A DNA stretch of 44,727 nucleotides from SZUA-365 sp034002405. Lineage in GTDB: Bacteria > Bacteroidota > Ignavibacteria > SZUA-365. The stretch spans positions 1 to 44,727 of the forward strand of contig JAVFAS010000023.1 in the NCBI GenBank assembly GCA_034002405.1, in the 5' to 3' direction. Shown piece by piece: positions 40,718-44,727 of this stretch. The notes beneath the pieces are model-generated. The model searched no databases. It saw nothing but the letters and a program-made list of their open reading frames with translations, and was not told the origin of the DNA. The translations under genes were made by a program, and so were the position numbers. Positions within the stretch are counted from its first letter, which is position 1. Every line of letters begins with the position of its first letter.

Positions 40718-41860
40718 ATGAATTTCGAACTCACCGAAGACCAGAGAATGATACAGCAGACCGCGCGTGAATTCGCCGAGGCGGAGATCGCTCCGACCGC
40801 GGTCGAGCGCGACAAGAACGCGGAGTTTCCCTACGAGATCGTTCGGAAGCTGGGCGAACTTGGCTTCATGGGCATGATGATCGATCCGGCATACGACGGC
40901 GCGGGCATGGACACGATGAGCTATGTGCTCGCGATGGAGGAAATCTCCAAGGTCGACGCTTCCGTCGGGGTGATCCTGTCCGTCAACAACTCGCTCGTGA
41001 CCTACGGCCTGCAGAAATACGGCTCCGATCATATCAAGGAGAAGTATCTCAAACCGCTCGCGCGCGGCGAGAAGCTCGGCGCCTTCGCGCTCAGCGAACC
41101 CGAAGCCGGCAGCGACGCGACCTCGCAGAAAACCGAGGGGCACAAGGTCGATGGCGGCTGGGAAATCACCGGCATCAAGAACTGGATCACAAACGGCACC
41201 ACCGCGGATTATTTCCTGGTCATGGCACAAACCGACCGTGAGAAGGGCTATCACGGCATCACCTGTTTCCTCATCGAGAAAGGCAGCCCGGGTTTCGAGC
41301 ATGGCGTCAAGGAAGACAAGCTCGGCATCCGCAGCTCCGACACCTGCTCACTGCTGTTCAATAAATGCTTCGTGCCCGATGAAAACGTCGTCTGGGAAGT
41401 GGGCAAGGGCTTCAATTTCGCGATGGACACGCTCAACGGCGGACGCATCGGCATCGCCGCGCAGGCGCTCGGCATCGCGGCGGCGAGCCTCGAAGCCGCG
41501 ACGAAATACAGCAAGGAGCGAAAGGCATTCGGACAGGTGATCTCCGAATTTCAGGGGATTCAGTTCAAACTCACGAAAATGGCCACCGACCTCGACGCCG
41601 CGCGACTGCTCGTCTACCGGGCCGCATGGTTGAAGGATGCGCATCAGAAGTTTGTAAAAGAGTCGGCAATGGGTAAATTGTACGCGTCACGTGTTGCCGT
41701 CGAAAACGCCCTCGAAGCGATCCAGATCCATGGAGGGTACGGCTACGTCCGCGAATACCTCGTCGAGCGCTACCTGCGTGACGCGAAGATCACTGAAATC
41801 TACGAAGGCACGTCCGAAGTGCAGAATATCGTGATTGCGCGCGAACTGCTGCGGGCATGA
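40718..41860 (+). CDS. Short-chain acyl-CoA dehydrogenase
   Basis: 380-aa FAD flavoenzyme of the SCAD/butyryl-CoA dehydrogenase group. It has the N-terminal helical domain (LTEDQRMIQQTAREFAEAEI), AFALSEPEAGSDA and NWITNGTTADYFLVMAQTD in the middle beta domain, and GGYGYVREYLVERYLRDAKI, then YEGTSEVQNIVIAREL at the C-terminus (the Glu of YEGT is the usual catalytic base). Together with its neighbours it covers three of four beta-oxidation steps; no crotonase and no etfAB are in the window. An 8-bp repeat array begins 12 bases after its stop codon. Confidence 0.94.
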   Translation: MNFELTEDQRMIQQTAREFAEAEIAPTAVERDKNAEFPYEIVRKLGELGFMGMMIDPAYDGAGMDTMSYVLAMEEISKVDASVGVILSVNNSLVTYGLQKYGSDHIKEKYLKPLARGEKLGAFALSEPEAGSDATSQKTEGHKVDGGWEITGIKNWITNGTTADYFLVMAQTDREKGYHGITCFLIEKGSPGFEHGVKEDKLGIRSSDTCSLLFNKCFVPDENVVWEVGKGFNFAMDTLNGGRIGIAAQALGIAAASLEAATKYSKERKAFGQVISEFQGIQFKLTKMATDLDAARLLVYRAAWLKDAHQKFVKESAMGKLYASRVAVENALEAIQIHGGYGYVREYLVERYLRDAKITEIYEGTSEVQNIVIARELLRA

Positions 41861-41872
41861 GACCGGGAGGGC

Positions 41873-41936
41873 GAATGGTCGAAAGGTCAAATCGTCAAAC
41901 GGTCAAGAGGTCAAACGGTCAAGAGGACAAAAGGAC
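41873..41936. repeat. 8-bp degenerate tandem repeat, eight copies
   Basis: Eight consecutive octamers (for example GAAAGGTC, AAACGGTC, AAGAGGTC, AAACGGTC, AAGAGGAC) start just after the acyl-CoA dehydrogenase gene. Like the 7-bp array at 34938, it follows the 3' end of an operon and drifts by single-base changes. Confidence 0.9.
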
Positions 41937-42003
41937 GAGCCGGCGAAGGACATGTGACGAATGCGCTGGAACGTTCCTACCCAATAACAGAGGAGTATGT
42001 GAT

Positions 42004-42549
42004 ATGAAAACCATTCTCGGTGCGACCCTGATCGTGGCGTTGGCCTTCGTGCTCAACACCAATGGCAGCCAGGCGCAGTTCCGCCACGGTGGCAACTATC
42101 TCGGCCCGGTGCTGACTCTTGCAACCAATCCCATCGGATTTGGTGTGCAGTACGAGCATGGCATCAGCGATAACATCGGCATCGGTGGCGTTATCCGGTA
42201 CTGGGGTGAGTCCGAGGACTTTGTGTACGGAACGGTGTCGTGGTCGACGATCATTCCCCAGTTCCAAGCCGCCTATCACTTCATGCCGGGTGATCAGCTC
42301 GATCCGTATGCCGGCGGACGCCTCGGGTACGCGATCTACAGTTCTTCGATTGACTACGATCCGCCATACTCCGGGAATGACTGGTCCGACAGCGACAGTG
42401 GTGATCTCTTCCTGACCGCGTACGGAGGTCTCCGGTACTTTTTCAATCCGTCCATCGCGATCAACGGACAGCTCGAATTCCGCGTCGCGGGAACGGACTA
42501 TTTCGGTAGCTCCATCCAGTTGAGCGTTGGCGTGGATTTCACACTCTGA
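42004..42549 (+). CDS. Small outer-membrane beta-barrel protein A
   Basis: 181 aa from the ATG at 42004 (AGAGGAG upstream); the longer open frame runs through the repeat array and is not real. Signal peptide: TILGATLIVALAFVLNTNGSQAQ. The mature part is about eight amphipathic strands (NYLGPVLTLATNPIGFGVQYEHGI, GIGGVIRYWGE, LDPYAGGRLGYAIY, GLRYFF) and ends in GVDFTL with the C-terminal aromatic/hydrophobic pattern of barrel proteins. It is similar in order and motifs to the next gene, so the pair are paralogues. Terminated at 42575. Function unknown. Confidence 0.8.
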   Translation: MKTILGATLIVALAFVLNTNGSQAQFRHGGNYLGPVLTLATNPIGFGVQYEHGISDNIGIGGVIRYWGESEDFVYGTVSWSTIIPQFQAAYHFMPGDQLDPYAGGRLGYAIYSSSIDYDPPYSGNDWSDSDSGDLFLTAYGGLRYFFNPSIAINGQLEFRVAGTDYFGSSIQLSVGVDFTL

Positions 42550-42574
42550 ACCGACCACGATATTTCGGATATCG

Positions 42575-42605
42575 CGCTCCCGAATCTTCGGGAGCGTTTT
42601 TTTTT
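42575..42605 (+). terminator. Terminator after barrel A
   Basis: A 9-bp stem (42575-42583 with 42588-42596, arm CGCTCCCGA) with a 4-base loop and nine T residues. Confidence 0.9.
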
Positions 42606-42763
42606 GCGCGAATTTTCGTAGATTCCGGCACAGAGGAGCAGCAGAGCCGAAATCTCGAGACGGTGTCCACGGCTTCTCTTTGGACGCGTGATTGACGATC
42701 TTCCATACATCCGGTCACCCTGGGCCGAGTCACCATCATCATTCATTTAACAAGGACGGTGGG

Positions 42764-43339
42764 ATGAAACGCTGGTTTACCCTTTTGCCGCTTTTTCTGA
42801 TCGGCTTCTTTTTGATGCAGTCCACGAGCGTCGCGCAGTACCGTGTTGGAGCGCATACGATCGGTGTCAACGCCACGATCATCACCGAGCCGGTGGGGTG
42901 GGGCGTGAATTATGAATTCGGTTTCGACGAACACATCGGGCTTGGCGCCGTGATCCGCTACTGGGGCAGCGAACGCGGACCGTTCCCGATTGGCAGCCAG
43001 ACCTACGTGACCATCCAGCGTTCGGTGATCATGTCGATGGTCCAGGCGGCCTACCATTTCCTCCCGCGCGAACGCTTCGACCCGTACGGCGGCGTCCGGC
43101 TCGGGTACACGGTGTTTGACGAGACCGCCGAGATCGAAGGATTCTCGCCCTACACCAAACCCAAGGATCTCCCCGAGAGCGGGATCTCGATGAGTCTGAT
43201 GGGTGGCTTCCGCTATTATGTCAGTCCGAAAATCAGCATCGATGGGACGGTCGAATATTTCCTCGCCAGCGATGAGGCCTATTTCGACAACGACGCCACG
43301 ACGGGCCTGATGTTTTCGGTCAACTTCACACTCGACTGA
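42764..43339 (+). CDS. Small outer-membrane beta-barrel protein B
   Basis: 191 aa from the ATG at 42764. Signal peptide: LLPLFLIGFFLMQSTSVAQ. It shares the barrel layout of protein A: GWGVNYEFGFDEHIGLGAVIRYWG matches A's GFGVQYEHGISDNIGIGGVIRYWG, RFDPYGGVRLGYTVFD matches LDPYAGGRLGYAIY, and both end in VNFTL/VDFTL. An extracellular loop near residue 125 (EIEGFSPYTKPKDLPES) is longer than in A. Each gene has its own terminator, so they are separately transcribed duplicates. Function unknown. Confidence 0.8.
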   Translation: MKRWFTLLPLFLIGFFLMQSTSVAQYRVGAHTIGVNATIITEPVGWGVNYEFGFDEHIGLGAVIRYWGSERGPFPIGSQTYVTIQRSVIMSMVQAAYHFLPRERFDPYGGVRLGYTVFDETAEIEGFSPYTKPKDLPESGISMSLMGGFRYYVSPKISIDGTVEYFLASDEAYFDNDATTGLMFSVNFTLD

Positions 43340-43403
43340 GTCCGGTCCGCGGTCGTCGAATTTCGACCACCGTCTCATTCCAGGGTGTCGAGGGTACGAT
43401 TTC

Positions 43404-43431
43404 GAACCGCCTCCGGGCGGTTCTTTTTTTT
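43404..43431 (+). terminator. Terminator after barrel B
   Basis: An 8-bp stem (43404-43411 with 43416-43423, arm GAACCGCC) with a TCCG loop, followed by eight T residues. Confidence 0.9.
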
Positions 43432-43560
43432 CGCGGCGATGAAGACCGCGGCACGCTGGTCAGAACGCACTCCCTTTCATCTCGCTCGGCGTTTTCGTAG
43501 TTTTTCAGGATATCAACCCGACATCGGAACAATGCGATACACTTTCTCAGAGGAGCGGAA

Positions 43561-44151
43561 ATGAAAATGAACAAGACATTGCTCATCGCCGGCGGCGTGG
43601 TGCTGGTGATCATCATATGGTTTATTAGCGCCCAGAACGGGCTTGTCGAACAGCGAGAATCGATCCGAAAACAGTTGGGCCAGGTTGACAACGTCTACCA
43701 ACGGCGATTCGATCTGATTCCGAATCTTGTGGCAACAGTTAAAGGTTATGCAAGTCATGAGAAGGAACTGCTGGAGAACGTCACTCGGCTTCGTTCGCAG
43801 GTCGGGTCGATCCGCGTTACGCCTGAGATGTTGGAAGATCCAGCCGCAATCCAACAGTACGATCAATTGAACTCGCAACTGAATTCGACGCTAGGCAGGT
43901 TACTAGCGGTCGCAGAGAGTTACCCAGAGTTAAAGGCAAACGAGAATTTTAAGATGTTGCAGGTTCAGATCGAAGGTTCTGAGAATCGAATAGCGACAGA
44001 GCGGCGTCGATACAACGAGTACGTAGGTGAGTACAATACTTCCATCCAGCTATTCCCGAAATCGATTGTCGCATCGATTGGCGGGTTCAAAGCGGAGAAT
44101 TATTTCAAAGCATCCTCTGGCGCCGAGCAGGCTCCGAAAGTGGAGTTCTGA
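43561..44151 (+). CDS. lemA: LemA family membrane protein
   Basis: 196 aa. One N-terminal membrane helix (LIAGGVVLVIIIWFIS, residues 7-22) is followed by the LemA helical bundle: VDNVYQRRFDLIPNLVATVKGY (near 42-63), LNSTLGRLLAVAESYPELKA, IEGSENRIATERRRYNEYVG and FPKSIVASIGGF, all family hallmarks. AGAGGAG lies before the ATG. From about 43611 to the stop, codon use differs sharply from its neighbours (CTA, TTA, ATA, AGT, GTA are used, otherwise nearly absent), while the first 16 codons and the next gene look native. The stop overlaps the TPM-gene start (TGATG). LemA proteins often pair with TPM-domain proteins; the cellular role is unclear. Confidence 0.95.
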   Translation: MKMNKTLLIAGGVVLVIIIWFISAQNGLVEQRESIRKQLGQVDNVYQRRFDLIPNLVATVKGYASHEKELLENVTRLRSQVGSIRVTPEMLEDPAAIQQYDQLNSQLNSTLGRLLAVAESYPELKANENFKMLQVQIEGSENRIATERRRYNEYVGEYNTSIQLFPKSIVASIGGFKAENYFKASSGAEQAPKVEF

Positions 44152-44727
44152 TGCACGGAGCGCGGGCACGGTTCCTTTTCCTCGTTCTGCTGCTTCTCGC
44201 CGTGGCGCCGCGCGTCGCGGCCCTCGAGCCACCGGAGCTGCGCCGTTATGTGACCGACCTCGCGGGCGTGCTCGGCGAGCAGGACGTCGCGCGCATCGAA
44301 CAGCTGCTTCGGCAGTACGACGAGAGGACCTCGAACCAGTTCGTCGTCCTCATCGTGCCGTCGCTCGAAGGCGAGGCGCTCGAGGAGTATGCCATGCTCG
44401 TCGCGGAGAGGAATCTGATCGGGCAAGAGGGAAAGGATAACGGACTCCTGTTTCTTGTTTCCACCGGCGACCGGAAGATGCGTTTCGAGGTGGGTTACGG
44501 GCTCGAGCCCGTGCTCACCGACGCCGCGACGTCGCTGATTATCAGTGACATGGTCGTACCGCAGTTCCGCTCCGGCAATTACGCGCAGGGCATCTACGAT
44601 GGCATGAACACCGCGATCAAGATCGCAACCGGCGAATTCACCGTCTCGGAAAGCATGCCCCGCCGCGAGAAGGAAGAGGAGGGCGGCAACGTGATCGGCC
44701 TGATTATTTTTCTCGTCATCATGTATT
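44151..44727 (+). CDS. TPM-domain (YgcG-family) membrane protein, cut by window end
   Basis: The first 192 codons are visible. Signal peptide or anchor: FLFLVLLLLAVAPRVAA. The TPM domain follows: LRRYVTDLAGVLGEQDVARI, NQFVVLIVPSLEGE, DNGLLFLVSTGDRKMRFEVG, YGLEPVLTDA and NYAQGIYDGM, then a charged linker and the start of a membrane helix (GLIIFLVIMY) at the window edge. The usual C-terminus is a glycine-rich tail, not seen here. It is translationally coupled to lemA. TPM proteins act in the envelope with LemA-type partners; their function is not settled. Confidence 0.9.
   Translation, partial: MHGARARFLFLVLLLLAVAPRVAALEPPELRRYVTDLAGVLGEQDVARIEQLLRQYDERTSNQFVVLIVPSLEGEALEEYAMLVAERNLIGQEGKDNGLLFLVSTGDRKMRFEVGYGLEPVLTDAATSLIISDMVVPQFRSGNYAQGIYDGMNTAIKIATGEFTVSESMPRREKEEEGGNVIGLIIFLVIMY

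Noticed and set aside
41857..42003. N-terminal extension of barrel A through the octamer array
   Set aside because: The repeat merely keeps the frame open. The signal peptide and ribosome site fix the start at 42004.

Overview
This is a GC-rich bacterial chromosome segment with dense genes, short spacers and genes on both strands. Three proteins end in type IX secretion (T9SS)-like C-terminal sorting modules. Several others are outer-membrane-barrel, FecR-like, PD40, FG-GAP and Asp-box proteins, and atpD-atpC stand alone without the other ATP synthase genes. Together these point to the Bacteroidota/Chlorobiota/Ignavibacteria/Kapabacteria assemblage. That placement is inference: the window has no rRNA or other decisive marker. 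Most starts have Shine-Dalgarno sites. Several genes have a TATATT-type -10 box, sometimes so close to the ATG that the mRNA should be leaderless.

Layout. 30-4745: an envelope operon (barrel, large lipoprotein, PD40/OmpA-like lipoprotein). 4961-10175: a ten-Asp-box T9SS cargo convergent with a coupled pair (fibre-like 809-aa protein and small T9SS protein). 10441-13502: prfC, then a decayed stretch holding a histidine kinase remnant without its H-box and a DUF4328 remnant facing away from it. 13503-21301: an FG-GAP T9SS cargo, YbaK-type deacylase, DUF3883 protein, hemerythrin, RlmI-type methyltransferase and a secreted trypsin-fold protease. 21302-23092: a secreted GH13 protein whose active-site motifs are largely destroyed. 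23240-28222: atpDC, GDP-mannose pyrophosphorylase, RlpA and a polysaccharide deacetylase-like protein. 28226-29040: a small conserved-looking protein behind a long leader, a 21-bp perfect hairpin and tRNA-Ser(UGA).

29070-35759 is the most interesting part. An exported WD40-caspase, a FecR-like exported protein and a TPR-CHAT lipoprotein are joined by two ATGA overlaps, followed by a fourth exported protein. The caspase and the CHAT protein both keep their His/Cys dyads. This looks like a two-protease, caspase-fold module working outside the cytoplasm, and it is my main candidate for an undescribed system.

35796-44727: folC, rho, a thiolase / 3-hydroxyacyl-CoA dehydrogenase / acyl-CoA dehydrogenase set, two paralogous small barrels, lemA (with unusual codon use) and a TPM-domain gene cut by the window end. 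Short tandem repeats sit just after the last genes of two operons (7-bp unit at 34938, 8-bp unit at 41873). No IS element, prophage, integrase or CRISPR array was seen.
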